Shown here one piece after another: positions 18,431-27,714 of a DNA stretch of 64,000 nucleotides (position 1 is its first letter; each line of letters starts with the position of its first letter). Origin of the DNA: an uncultured Erythrobacter sp. Its GTDB lineage: Bacteria > Pseudomonadota > Alphaproteobacteria > Sphingomonadales > Sphingomonadaceae. Position numbers and translations under genes: made by a program. The notes under the pieces are model-generated. The model was not told the origin of the DNA, ran no database searches, and was given only the letters and a program-made list of their open reading frames with translations. The stretch spans positions 1,588,501 to 1,652,500 of the forward strand of contig CANLPY010000001.1 of assembly GCA_947493165.1 (NCBI GenBank), given 5' to 3'.

Positions 18431-19090
18431 TTATCCCGCCAGCGCAGCGGCAATCGCGCGGCGCCACTCACGCGGACCATCGCTAACCGTGCTGTCTTGC
18501 CCGGCCAGGCGCAAACTGCCGCGTTCCAATGCGGCATCTGGCTGCACCGACCAGCCGGCGGTGAAGCTGTCGCCCAGCATCGCGATATCTTCAGGATTAA
18601 GATGCAGGGTCAATGCGCCTGCCGCTTGGCCTATGCGCGCCGCTGCTGCCTCGCAGCGCGCTGCCAGCGCACCGCGTTCAAAGGCGTTTTCGCCCAGCAC
18701 TTGCTCGCAAAGCGCAGCCACGGTCTGCGACAATTCACCTGCAAGCGTATCAATTGCCGCCTGATCCAATGCGCGAAAAGACAATCGCATCGCCCGCGCG
18801 CGCTCATTATCCTGCGCCACTTGCGCCTGTGCAGCAGCGCGCCCAGCGGCTTCGCCATCGGCAAAGGCCCGCGTAAGCGCGCTTTCTTGCGCCGCCTTGG
18901 CGTCCACTTCGGGCGCGGCAGGTCTTGCCCGCGATGCCAAAGGAAAACGCTCAACAAAGCCAGTGCTGCCAGTGATTTCGCGCAGCCATGCCGGGCCGCT
19001 CTGATTAGAATCATCAGCGTTAGCGCTGGAAACGGATGGTTGGGCCGCCTGCTGGGCAGCGGCGAACCAATCAGACGAACTCGCCATCAT
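18431..19090 (-). CDS. fliH: Flagellar assembly protein FliH
   Basis: 'ALDQAAIDTLAGELSQTVAALCEQVLGENAFERGALAARCEAAAARIG', between fliG and fliI. Start moved to MMASSSDW. Confidence 0.85.
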   Translation of the reverse strand: MMASSSDWFAAAQQAAQPSVSSANADDSNQSGPAWLREITGSTGFVERFPLASRARPAAPEVDAKAAQESALTRAFADGEAAGRAAAQAQVAQDNERARAMRLSFRALDQAAIDTLAGELSQTVAALCEQVLGENAFERGALAARCEAAAARIGQAAGALTLHLNPEDIAMLGDSFTAGWSVQPDAALERGSLRLAGQDSTVSDGPREWRRAIAAALAG

Positions 19091-20078
19091 CAGCCCCCAG
19101 CACAATCTCACCTTGCTCTTTAAGCGCGCGCGCGACTTCGACGATTTTGCGCTGGGCTGCGCGCACTTCGTCCATGGACAATCGGCCGCGCAGCTCAATT
19201 TCGTCCTTCACGCCGTCGGCGGCGCGGCTCGACATGCCAGCAAAGAACAGACCGCGCTGTTCCTCTTCCAACCCTTTCAGCGCATCAACCAGCGCTTCAT
19301 TATCAACATCGCGCAGCAGGCGGCCCATACCTTGCGGATCAAGCTCAAACAGCATTTCAAATGTGAACATCTGGTCTTTGATTTCCGCTGCCAGCTCCGC
19401 ATCATCCTCTGCGATGGCAGGCAGTACAGTTTGTGAAACTGTGCCGGCGGCAAGGTTGATAAGATTGGCCGCTTCGCGCGGACCACCCAATTTCAGCGCG
19501 CTCGCGCCAAAGCTTTGCCCGATCCGCTGCGTCAGCAGTGCATCAATCATCTCAACCACTTGCGAAGAAATCGGTCCAATTTTGGCGATCCGCGCAACAA
19601 CCGACGATTGCACAGTCGCAGGCAATTCAGACAATACCTGTGCGGCAGGCTCCGGCTCTAGCATAAGCAACAGCGCCGCGATCACTTGCGGGTGCTCACC
19701 TTCGACCAGTTTGATCAGAATTGATGGGGCAAGCCAGCGCGCCATTTCAATACTGCGCGGGCGTTGCTCCGGCTCAATCCGCTGCATCATGCTTTCGGCT
19801 TTTGTCGGACCAAGTGAGCGTTCCAGCAGGCTGCGCACCTGCGCGCTTCGATCCTGTTTTGGCAAGATTTCACGGTCGGCCTCAGTCACAAAATCAGCTA
19901 GGCTTTCAGCAATACCGGTTTGGTCTATTTCCCCCAGCGCGCACATGGCGGTGCCAAGCTGCTCCAGTTCCACCGGGCCCAGTTTAGCAAGCAATTGCGC
20001 CGCCTCTTCATCGCCTAGCAGCATTAGGAAAACGGCCGCCCGGTCTGCCCGTTTCATGGTTGATACCGGCGCGCTCAT
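19071..20078 (-). CDS. fliG: Flagellar motor switch protein FliG
   Basis: 'RAAVFLMLLGDEEAAQLLAKLGPVELEQLGTAM', 'EHPQVIAALLLMLEPEPAAQVLSELP', 'MFTFEMLFELDPQGMGRLLRDVDNEALVDALKG'. Confidence 0.97.
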   Translation of the reverse strand: MSAPVSTMKRADRAAVFLMLLGDEEAAQLLAKLGPVELEQLGTAMCALGEIDQTGIAESLADFVTEADREILPKQDRSAQVRSLLERSLGPTKAESMMQRIEPEQRPRSIEMARWLAPSILIKLVEGEHPQVIAALLLMLEPEPAAQVLSELPATVQSSVVARIAKIGPISSQVVEMIDALLTQRIGQSFGASALKLGGPREAANLINLAAGTVSQTVLPAIAEDDAELAAEIKDQMFTFEMLFELDPQGMGRLLRDVDNEALVDALKGLEEEQRGLFFAGMSSRAADGVKDEIELRGRLSMDEVRAAQRKIVEVARALKEQGEIVLGADDGEFV

Positions 20079-21763
20079 GACGTTTTTGCCTGCGCTTGCG
20101 TGTCATCGGGGCTTTGCAACATGCGTTGCAAGGTGGCGACGGCGCGTTCAGGTTGGCTAACCGCGAGCTGCCGGGCCAATTCAACTTGCTCAGGCAGGCT
20201 GCCTGATGCCGCCTGATTGGTTTGCGCGCCCGGATCGCGCGCGGGGCTGTCAACATCATTCAGACCGTTTTCGTCTGCGCCCTCATCATCGTTCTTGTCA
20301 GCTTCTTCGCCACCTGCTTTGTCATCACCCCGCATCCGCTTTAGGATCGGGCGAACCGCCATAAGCAACACCAGCAGCACCGCGATCAGCCCGCCTACAA
20401 TCCGCAGCACATTGGCGAACCACGGCGTCTCATAAAACGCGAGCGGCGGCATTTCCGTGCTGTCAAACTTGCTGACCACCACAGTAACCAGGTCGCCGCG
20501 ATCATCACTGGCGCCAACCGCGGCGGTTACCAAAGATTGCACTTCTTCCGCCGTCATCGGCGCGGCGGCGGCCAGCGCCTCTTCACTAACCGCGACTGCG
20601 ACCGACAGTTTAAGGAGGCCGCCCGGGCTCGTGTTGGTAACGGCCACTTCGCGGCCAACTTCATAAGCGCGAGTGGCAGCCGTTTCAGTATCAGCGGCAA
20701 GCGCGGGGGTCGCTTCTGCTGCCGGATCGGTTTCGGGATTGGGCGCACCTTCGACAATTTCAGTTGGCGGCGGCGGCGTATTGGCCAGCACACCGGGCAC
20801 GCCCCCTGCTGCGCCTGCACCGGCTGCGCGTGAGGAATTGCGCTCACTTTCACTGCGAACAACGCCTTCAGGCTCATAGCTTTCACGCGCGGATGTAACC
20901 TCGTTCTGGTCAAGTTCGACCTGGACCTGGGCGGTGAAATTGCCATCGCCCAGCAATGGCATCAGCAGCGCGCTGACTTGCTCGCGCAGCTTGCTTTCAA
21001 ATTCACGTTGCAGCACCAGCCCATCCAACGTGCCGTCGCGCTCGCTCGATAGCAGGCGGCCGTTTTGATCTACCACGCGCACGCTATCGCTCGACATGCC
21101 GGGGACGGAGCCAGAGACGAGGTTTACGATCGCTTCAACCTGATTTTGCGACAATGTGCGGCCGCCTGCGAGCCGCACCATGACAGAGGCGCTGGGCGGA
21201 TTGGCATCGCGCACAAAGACAGATCTTTCAGGCGTGGCGAGGTGCACGCGCACCGCTTCAATCCCGTCGATCTCTTGGATGGTCATCATCAATTCGCGTT
21301 CACGCGCGAGCTTTAATCGCTCTCCTTCGAGCGTCCGGCTGGAACCGAGCGGGATGGAATCGAGCATGTCTGTCGAGCTTTGCGGGGCGGCAAGCCCAGC
21401 GTCACTGGCCACCAACATGCGCGCGCGGTAGACGTCTGCCTCTGACACAGAGACCATGCCCGTGCCGCTATCGATGGTGTAATTGATGCCGCCTTGTTCG
21501 AGGGTTTGCACGACTTGGGCGCGCTCCCCGTCGCTAAGGTTGCCATAGAGGATGCGCTGCGGGCCTTGCGCAATCGCCAGATAAAGCGCCGCGATGGCGG
21601 CAACCGCGCCCACACCGATCAGCGCGGGCAGGCTGCGGCGAAACGCGGGCTGCTGGGTCAGGCCGGTAAGGCGCGCGCGCCAGTCACCTGCGCCGACTGT
21701 GCCAGCGGGCAGCGTCATATTGGGCGCAGGGTTCTGCGCGGCGGGAAGAGCGGCTTCGGCCAC
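20075..21763 (-). CDS. fliF: Flagellar MS-ring protein FliF
   Basis: 'LYGNLSDGERAQVVQTLEQGGINYTID', 'RVHLATPERSVFVRDANPPSASVMVRLAGGRTLSQNQVEAIVNLVSGSVPGM'. Confidence 0.97.
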   Translation of the reverse strand: MAEAALPAAQNPAPNMTLPAGTVGAGDWRARLTGLTQQPAFRRSLPALIGVGAVAAIAALYLAIAQGPQRILYGNLSDGERAQVVQTLEQGGINYTIDSGTGMVSVSEADVYRARMLVASDAGLAAPQSSTDMLDSIPLGSSRTLEGERLKLARERELMMTIQEIDGIEAVRVHLATPERSVFVRDANPPSASVMVRLAGGRTLSQNQVEAIVNLVSGSVPGMSSDSVRVVDQNGRLLSSERDGTLDGLVLQREFESKLREQVSALLMPLLGDGNFTAQVQVELDQNEVTSARESYEPEGVVRSESERNSSRAAGAGAAGGVPGVLANTPPPPTEIVEGAPNPETDPAAEATPALAADTETAATRAYEVGREVAVTNTSPGGLLKLSVAVAVSEEALAAAAPMTAEEVQSLVTAAVGASDDRGDLVTVVVSKFDSTEMPPLAFYETPWFANVLRIVGGLIAVLLVLLMAVRPILKRMRGDDKAGGEEADKNDDEGADENGLNDVDSPARDPGAQTNQAASGSLPEQVELARQLAVSQPERAVATLQRMLQSPDDTQAQAKTS

Positions 21764-21766
21764 CTA

Positions 21767-22138
21767 TCAACTCCCCATCCGCATGATTTCTTGATAGGCG
21801 GTGATCAGGCGGTTGCGCACTTGCAGGGTCGCTTCAAAAGCAACGCTGGATTCCTGCCGTGCGATCATCACCTGCGCGATGTCCGTCACCTCGCCGCGCT
21901 CATAGGCGGCCTGCATGTCGCTGGATTTTCGCTGAGTGGCGCTCACCTGTTTCAGCGCGTCGCCCAGCGTGTCAGCAAAATCGCCCGCCGGCAGCTTTGC
22001 AGTGTCTGGCCCGGCGACTTTATCCGCCGCCGTGGTGGCCGCGCGCACATCTTTAAGTGATTGGCTGCGCGCCAGCACTTCTTGACGCAGCGCCATGATA
22101 TCCTGAATGCCGGAGCCGCCGGGGCGAACGGGGTTCAT
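21767..22138 (-). CDS. fliE: Flagellar hook-basal body complex protein FliE
   Basis: '[69 protein letters not shown]'. Confidence 0.95.
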   Translation of the reverse strand: MNPVRPGGSGIQDIMALRQEVLARSQSLKDVRAATTAADKVAGPDTAKLPAGDFADTLGDALKQVSATQRKSSDMQAAYERGEVTDIAQVMIARQESSVAFEATLQVRNRLITAYQEIMRMGS

Positions 22139-23472
22139 GCGAGCGCTCCTGCGGTGAGAAAGCCGGATTCGCGCATGGATGCGAGCCGGTATCTAAGGGT
22201 GCGCTCTGATATGCCAAGGCTGCGCGCAGTGCGGGCGCGGTGGCCATCACAGCGATCAAGCGCATCAAGAATGGCCTTCGCTTCGGAGGCAAAGGCGACG
22301 TCGGACAGCGACCCTGCATCAGCCTCGGGCGTGGCCGGCCGCAAGGGCGAGGCAGCAGGCCGCTCTTCGGCAACGACCGAGCGAACCGGCTGATCGAACA
22401 CGATATGCTCTGACCCTATCTGTGGTGCGCCGCCTGCCAGCAAAATTGCGCGGCGGATCACATTTTCCAGCTCACGGACATTGCCCGGCCATGCATGACC
22501 TTCCAGCAACGCGAGCGCTTGCCCGGTCAGCCAGCATGCCTCACCAGCACCGCCAAGATGACGCAGCAACATACCAAACGCGAGCGGGGCAATATCCCCT
22601 CGCCGCTCTTTCAAAGCGGGCAGCTCAAGAGGGAATACGTTGAGGCGATACAGCAGGTCTTCGCGAAAACGCCCGGCCTCGACCTCTGCGGCGAGCGTGC
22701 GATTGGTGCAGGCGACAATGCGGATATCAACCTTGCGCGGCGTGGTCGCGCCTAGCGGCAAAACCTCACCTTCCTGAAGCGCGCGCAGCAGTTTCGCCTG
22801 AAGCGCCAGCGGCAGTTCGCCAATCTCATCGAGCAGCAATGTCCCGCCATCCGCCGCCGCAAACAATCCTTCGCGCGCTTCACCAGCGCCTGTAAAGGCG
22901 CCCTTGCGGTGGCCGAACAACAGCCCTTCAAGCATCGCTTCGGGCATGGCCGCGCAATTCACGGCAACAAACGGCCCGTCAGCTCGCGCAGAAGACGAAT
23001 GCACAAACCGTGCCAGCACTTCCTTACCCGTGCCCGTAGGTCCTTCGAGCAGCACGGGTATATCGCTTTGCGCCACCCGCTCCGCCAAAGTCAGCAGCGC
23101 AAGGCTTTGCTCATCACCGGCAATCGGAAATCCGCCATAGGCTGAAATCGCCAGCAACGCGGACCGTGCGCCCGCGACAGAGCGCATATTATAGGAAAGC
23201 TCAAACTTGGTCTCGCCCCAGCGGCGCACCGCGGTCTCTTCGCTGTGCTTTAACGCCAGATCGAGCGCGCCTTGCTTGCGTCCGCGCGGGCTCGCCACCC
23301 GATCGGCCGTCCCTGCACCGCTGACATCGCTTATCCGCAGCCGCGCTTGCTGCCAGCTTTTAGCCAATAGCGGAAAAGTCTGGTCGAGCAGCGCCGAATG
23401 CAGGCGTGCAATTTGCGGATCTACACCGCAATGATCGGAAAATGTGAGCTTTGGTTCAGTGTCTGAACGCAT
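22135..23472 (-). CDS. Sigma-54-dependent activator (FlbD/FleQ-like), no recognisable receiver domain
   Basis: AAA+ '[18 protein letters not shown]', '[18 protein letters not shown]', Fis-type HTH '[28 protein letters not shown]'. Confidence 0.93.
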   Translation of the reverse strand: MRSDTEPKLTFSDHCGVDPQIARLHSALLDQTFPLLAKSWQQARLRISDVSGAGTADRVASPRGRKQGALDLALKHSEETAVRRWGETKFELSYNMRSVAGARSALLAISAYGGFPIAGDEQSLALLTLAERVAQSDIPVLLEGPTGTGKEVLARFVHSSSARADGPFVAVNCAAMPEAMLEGLLFGHRKGAFTGAGEAREGLFAAADGGTLLLDEIGELPLALQAKLLRALQEGEVLPLGATTPRKVDIRIVACTNRTLAAEVEAGRFREDLLYRLNVFPLELPALKERRGDIAPLAFGMLLRHLGGAGEACWLTGQALALLEGHAWPGNVRELENVIRRAILLAGGAPQIGSEHIVFDQPVRSVVAEERPAASPLRPATPEADAGSLSDVAFASEAKAILDALDRCDGHRARTARSLGISERTLRYRLASMRESGFLTAGALA

Positions 23473-23590
23473 GTCTTAATCACCTGTCGCCTCGCTGGTG
23501 ACGGTGAAATGGGGCTTTGACGTGCAAGATAGAGCGAATTTAAGCCCCCGTATTCATACCTATGCCGAAAATGCGGGCGGAACCAGAAAA

Positions 23591-23625
23591 GCCCTTAAAC
23601 ATCGCTGGCAGTGGCCGCTCTTAGG
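23591..23625 (+). promoter_or_regulatory. Candidate FliA (sigma-28) promoter of fliC
   Basis: GCCCTTAAACATCGCTGGCAGTGGCCGCTCTTAGG; same architecture as the flgM upstream region (40726-40760); TAAA-N14-GCCG resembles sigma-28 TAAA-N15-GCCG. Confidence 0.55.
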
Positions 23626-23677
23626 TTCAGCAGCGGCGAAAACCTCGCCCTCAACTGCACAACCAGGAGTTTTAAAA

Positions 23678-24496
23678 ATGTCAGTAATCAACACCAATAT
23701 CGGCGCAATGCGTGCACAAAATTCCAGCATGGACGCAGGTAAAATGCTCAACACCTCGCTTGAGCGCCTTTCCACCGGTCAGCGCGTAAACGGCGCAAAA
23801 GATGACGCCGCTGGCCTTGCCATTTCGACGAATTTTACCGCTGAAATTCGCGGCATCAACCAAGGCATCCGTAACGCCAATGATGGTATTGCACTGGCGC
23901 AAACCGCTGAAGGCGCGCTTGATGAAGTATCCAACATGCTTCAGCGCGTTCGTGAACTGGCCGTGCAATCACGCAGCGGCACATATGACGCGGATAGTCG
24001 CGGCTTTATGGACGCAGAAGTGACCGAGCTGCAGGAACAGATCGGCGATATTCTGGCCAACAGCGAATTCAACGGCGTGACCTTGTTCTCAACCACGGCC
24101 GGCACTGATGTCGATGTCGATATTGCTGTGAACGCAACCGAAACCGTCACACTGACGAGCACTGCGATTGATGGCACAAACGTTTCAGCTGCGGCGCTTG
24201 ATGTATCAACCGATGCACTGGCGGCGACCACGATTACCAACGTCGATAACGCCCTGAACGATGTGAACGGCACACGGGCATCCTTGGGTGCGGGCCAGAA
24301 CCGGCTGGAATCGACCATCTCCAACCTGACAACCAACGCAACGAACCTGTCAGATGCGCGCTCGCGGATCATGGACACAGACTATGCGGCGGAATCGACC
24401 GCTTTGGCCAAGGCTCAGATCCTCAGCCAGGCATCAACCGCAATGCTCGCTCAGGCGAACCAGTCGCAGCAGAACGTATTGTCACTGCTCCGATAG
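23678..24496 (+). CDS. fliC: Flagellin, 272 aa
   Basis: '[50 protein letters not shown]' and C-terminal '[44 protein letters not shown]'. Track start at 23498 moved to the flagellin ATG. Confidence 0.98.
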   Translation: MSVINTNIGAMRAQNSSMDAGKMLNTSLERLSTGQRVNGAKDDAAGLAISTNFTAEIRGINQGIRNANDGIALAQTAEGALDEVSNMLQRVRELAVQSRSGTYDADSRGFMDAEVTELQEQIGDILANSEFNGVTLFSTTAGTDVDVDIAVNATETVTLTSTAIDGTNVSAAALDVSTDALAATTITNVDNALNDVNGTRASLGAGQNRLESTISNLTTNATNLSDARSRIMDTDYAAESTALAKAQILSQASTAMLAQANQSQQNVLSLLR

Positions 24497-24540
24497 AACG
24501 CGCCAACCCTCCGGCCAGTCATCGATAGGCCGGCACCTAA

Positions 24541-24572
24541 AGCCCGGGGTCGCAAGACCTCGGGCTCTTTTG
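24541..24572 (+). terminator. Rho-independent terminator of fliC
   Basis: AGCCCGGGGTC-GCAA-GACCTCGGGCT followed by CTTTTGTG; preceded by a second hairpin CCGGCC...GGCCGG at 24510-24532. Confidence 0.88.
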
Positions 24573-24671
24573 TGTGCGAGTGCGGCGACTGTGGGTGAGC
24601 CGCTGCATTGCTTGAGAGCTTAGTTCGGGAGGAAAGCGGCCGAAAACTGCAGCCCGTCTTGGGCTATCACG

Positions 24672-26516
24672 TCACCCAATTACGGTGAATTGCAAGTCCG
24701 ACCCATCGGTCCCCGGATTGGGCAGCACTTGAGCGGGCCAGCCATACCTTTGCCAAGCGCGTACCAAGCCAATGCGTTCGGCGAAGGCGGGGAAGTCTTT
24801 ATGCCGCCGGACATTGGCGCATTCTTCTATCGGGTCCCACACCCGCGACAATGTGTAAGCAACGTATGGATTGGGTTTTTCGAGAACGTTTTTCATCCAA
24901 AGCTTGGGATCATTGACCAGCAGAAATCCTGCAACAAAGGTGGCTGTCGCCTGCCGATCAGGGTCGTTGAATCTGCTCTCCAGCATTTTCTTCACGATCC
25001 AGCGATATCCGCGTTTTTTCCGGAAATAGGCCCCAAACACCAGATGGCGGATAACGGGCGAGCCAAAGGTCGCCTGGTCCATTGCATCAAGCCCGCCAAA
25101 ATACTTCTTGATGAACTCTAAACTTTGTCCGGTCTCATCCGTGTGCATCTTCAAAGTGGCAACCGCAATGCCCGCAGCACCATGACCAAGATTGAACGCT
25201 TTTTCATAATAGAAGATGGCCTGCTCAATATCGCCCAATGCCCGCATGATCGCGCCAAGCAGCACTGGATAGATCGGTGAAAGCGGGTTTTGCGGCATCG
25301 TATTGCGAATGAATTTCTCAGCCTCTTTGTGAAGTCCAATGGCCATGAGAGTAAAAGCAAAATGCACTTCGGTTTCAGCATCGCCTGGGTACTGCCGGAG
25401 CGCCTGTTCACTTACAATCGCAGCTTCATCGAAGCGTAGATCATGCTCTAGGATATAAGCCTGTGTGAGCTTTGCCAGCAAGTTCGACGGATCAAGCTGC
25501 TCTACACGCTCAAGCGCTTTGCGGCTGGCCGCCATATGTTTGGCCCATTGCGAAGTCTTTGAATATTCCGGGAGAACGAAATGCGCCATGGCAAGTGCGG
25601 CCCATGCATCGGCGAATTGCGGGTCAAGTTCGACTGCATTCTCAAGGTGCCTGATTGCCGTAGGCAATGTCAGCTGACCAGTGCGCTTGTGATACAATTC
25701 GCGCCCTTGAACAAAGGCTGCATAGGCTTTGGGATTGCGCGTCAGATTGTGGGTAATGGATGGTGGAACTTCGATGTCGATAACGCGCGATAATTCGGTT
25801 AGAATAGAATGCGCGATACGTTCCTGCACATCGAAGATGTCTTCCAGTTTTTCGTCATATGTTTCTGACCAGAGCTGGAAGCCATCCTGCGCCTTGACCA
25901 ATTGAGCGGTGATGCGAAGTCTGCCGCATTCGCAGCGCAATGACCCTTCGATAACGTGCGCAACGTTGAGTGTCTTGGCGACCTCGCGAACATCTGCGTT
26001 CTGCCCCTTAAATACAAAGGAGGAGGTTCGCCCTGTCACTTGCAATCCGGGTAATTTTGAAAGCGCATTCAACAGCTCTTCGGTCATGCCATCGGCCAAA
26101 TGTTCTTGATCCGTATCCGCGCACAAATTGGCAAAAGGCAACACCGCAATTGAAAGCGCAGGCGCCTCGTGCGGGGAAGAAGGAAAATCGCCAGAGCGTA
26201 TCTCGATATTCTCAATCGGCGCAATCAAGCGATACCCGCGTTTGGAAATTGTCTCGATATGCTTATGATCGCCGCGTGTGTCGCCCAGCGCCTTGCGCAA
26301 CAGCGAGATCGCGCGGGACAATCGTTCATCTCCGCCAAAGCCCACACCCCAGACGCGGTCGATTAGGTCTTTGCGGGTGATCACATCGCCTTTGGCCTCA
26401 ATCAAAACATCCAGCACTTCAAGCACTTTGGGTTCGACCGAAATACGCCCGTTATCACCTTCAATGATGAGGCTAGCAAAATTGACGCGTGAATTGCCGA
26501 TGCGAAGCTGAGTCAT
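24672..26516 (-). CDS. CadC-like winged-helix transcriptional regulator with TolB-N-like and TPR regions
   Basis: OmpR-type wHTH 'KVLEVLDVLIEAKGDVITRKDLIDRVWG...LSRAISLLRKALGD...IETISKRGYRLI', then 'SIAVLPFANL...LADGMTEELLNALSKLPGLQVTGRTSSFVFKGQ', then TPR-like repeats. Alternative start at 26576. Confidence 0.85.
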   Translation of the reverse strand: MTQLRIGNSRVNFASLIIEGDNGRISVEPKVLEVLDVLIEAKGDVITRKDLIDRVWGVGFGGDERLSRAISLLRKALGDTRGDHKHIETISKRGYRLIAPIENIEIRSGDFPSSPHEAPALSIAVLPFANLCADTDQEHLADGMTEELLNALSKLPGLQVTGRTSSFVFKGQNADVREVAKTLNVAHVIEGSLRCECGRLRITAQLVKAQDGFQLWSETYDEKLEDIFDVQERIAHSILTELSRVIDIEVPPSITHNLTRNPKAYAAFVQGRELYHKRTGQLTLPTAIRHLENAVELDPQFADAWAALAMAHFVLPEYSKTSQWAKHMAASRKALERVEQLDPSNLLAKLTQAYILEHDLRFDEAAIVSEQALRQYPGDAETEVHFAFTLMAIGLHKEAEKFIRNTMPQNPLSPIYPVLLGAIMRALGDIEQAIFYYEKAFNLGHGAAGIAVATLKMHTDETGQSLEFIKKYFGGLDAMDQATFGSPVIRHLVFGAYFRKKRGYRWIVKKMLESRFNDPDRQATATFVAGFLLVNDPKLWMKNVLEKPNPYVAYTLSRVWDPIEECANVRRHKDFPAFAERIGLVRAWQRYGWPAQVLPNPGTDGSDLQFTVIG

Positions 26517-26580
26517 GGACCTCAAAGCTGATCTAATTTGATGGGTGCGAACCGGCTGTTTATCCTGCTTATACACAGAA

Positions 26581-26593
26581 TTCCGTTACGGAA
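26581..26593. promoter_or_regulatory. Candidate operator palindrome
   Basis: TTCCGT-T-ACGGAA inverted repeat between divergent regulator and UrcA-like gene. Confidence 0.4.
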
Positions 26594-26710
26594 AACAGGC
26601 CTCAGAAAAACCTAAGAACTTCCAAAACTTGGCCACAGGACTTTTGAGCGGCGCCCCGCCATCAAAGGTTCCGCAGCAAATCGCTGCCTTTTCTTCAGGG
26701 GAGTTATTCC

Positions 26711-27049
26711 ATGATGCGTTTCTTTAAAGGGGCCACTCTTTCGCTTGCTAGTGCAAGTCTGATTGCAAGCCCAGCATTCGCGGGGGAGAGTGAACACAAC
26801 ATCTCCATCGCCTTTACCTATAATGCAGAAGCGAAAGCCGAAGCGAACTATAAAGAGCTGCGCCGCGAAGTGCGCCGAGCCTGCCGTTCGGCAGATTTTA
26901 TGGTGTCGCCCGTTTTTGCCCGTGATGCTCGCAAGGAATGTCGGGGGCAGTTGATGGATAAAGCCGTTGCGGCAACGAAGCAGCCCAAGCTGATCGCGAT
27001 GCACGCCCAACTTGATGCGCGCCGCGTGGCCCAAGTCGCCTCGCGCTAA
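26711..27049 (+). CDS. UrcA-family-like secreted protein
   Basis: Signal peptide 'SLASASLIASPAFAG', two-cysteine pattern 'REVRRACRSADFMVSPVFARDARKECRGQLMDKAVAA' typical of UrcA proteins. Confidence 0.6.
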   Translation: MMRFFKGATLSLASASLIASPAFAGESEHNISIAFTYNAEAKAEANYKELRREVRRACRSADFMVSPVFARDARKECRGQLMDKAVAATKQPKLIAMHAQLDARRVAQVASR

Positions 27050-27086
27050 TTCTCAATCTCACTCAAAATTCAAAAGGGGAAATTCC

Positions 27087-27575
27087 ATGACCACAATCAA
27101 CACATCTCTTCGTCCATTGGCTGGCCTCAGCGCGGCAGTTGCATTGGCTACAGCAAGCGCAGCTCAAGCACAGCCCCAAGCGGATACTTTCACTTTCACA
27201 TCCGAAGCCACCTCGGAAGTTAGCATTGGCAGCGAAGGGACAGGTCCCAACCCTTATTCGGCCGCGTATTTCACCGGTAATTTCACTACAGCCCTTGCCA
27301 ATGGTTCCAGTGCAAAAGGTACATATATCTGCATCGCCATGACGCAGCCGCCCGCTGGAAAGCTCTTCGATATGCATATGCTGTGCGATGGCACAGACAA
27401 TCGCGGCACCTACAGCCTGACAATGGGCTGCACTGTTATCAACGCGGAAAACAGCAACTGGAGCTGCATTGGCGGCATGTACGGCAAAAGCGGAGGCTAC
27501 GCCGGCAAGCGCGGAAGTCTGACCAATTATACGGTGAACGGAAAGGCCACAGGCACCGGGCAATGGTACCGCTAA
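27087..27575 (+). CDS. Hypothetical secreted protein, 162 aa
   Basis: Signal peptide 'LAGLSAAVALATASAAQAQ', four cysteines; RBS-like AAGGGGAAATTCC before ATG 27087. Confidence 0.65.
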   Translation: MTTINTSLRPLAGLSAAVALATASAAQAQPQADTFTFTSEATSEVSIGSEGTGPNPYSAAYFTGNFTTALANGSSAKGTYICIAMTQPPAGKLFDMHMLCDGTDNRGTYSLTMGCTVINAENSNWSCIGGMYGKSGGYAGKRGSLTNYTVNGKATGTGQWYR

Positions 27576-27599
27576 CCACGCGGCATCTATGATCCGGAG

Positions 27600-27650
27600 G
27601 AGGCGTTGGGGCGATCGCATGGAAGCCGCCCCAGCGTCTCTTATGTTTTT
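27600..27650 (+). terminator. Rho-independent terminator
   Basis: GAGGCGTTGGGGCG ... CGCCCCAGCGTCTC stem (G-U tolerated) followed by TTATGTTTTT. Confidence 0.8.
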
Positions 27651-27714
27651 GCCCTAAGGTGGGTCGAAAGCAGAATGTCAGCTCCGTGTAGGCGTTGCTC
27701 GGCAAGATTCGTGT

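Noticed and set aside
17870-19123. 417-aa plus-strand ORF opposite fliI/fliH (and 17377-18057, 17559-17966)
   Set aside because: Antisense to well-supported fliI and fliH; composition (Arg/Ser/Pro-rich) is typical of GC-driven shadow ORFs.
19036-20160. 374-aa plus-strand ORF opposite fliG
   Set aside because: Shadow ORF of fliG; Ser/Arg-rich, no domain.
21494-22060. 188-aa plus-strand ORF opposite fliF/fliE
   Set aside because: Antisense to conserved genes, no supporting features.
23473-23540. TTGCACGTCAAAGCC on the minus strand as a sigma-54 promoter of the activator gene
   Set aside because: Missing the invariant GG of the -24 element and a poor -12.
23541-23571. TAAG-N19-GCCGAAAA as a sigma-28 promoter of fliC
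   Set aside because: The -10 looks good but the spacer is 4 bp too long; the downstream TAAA-N14-GCCG motif shared with flgM is a better candidate.
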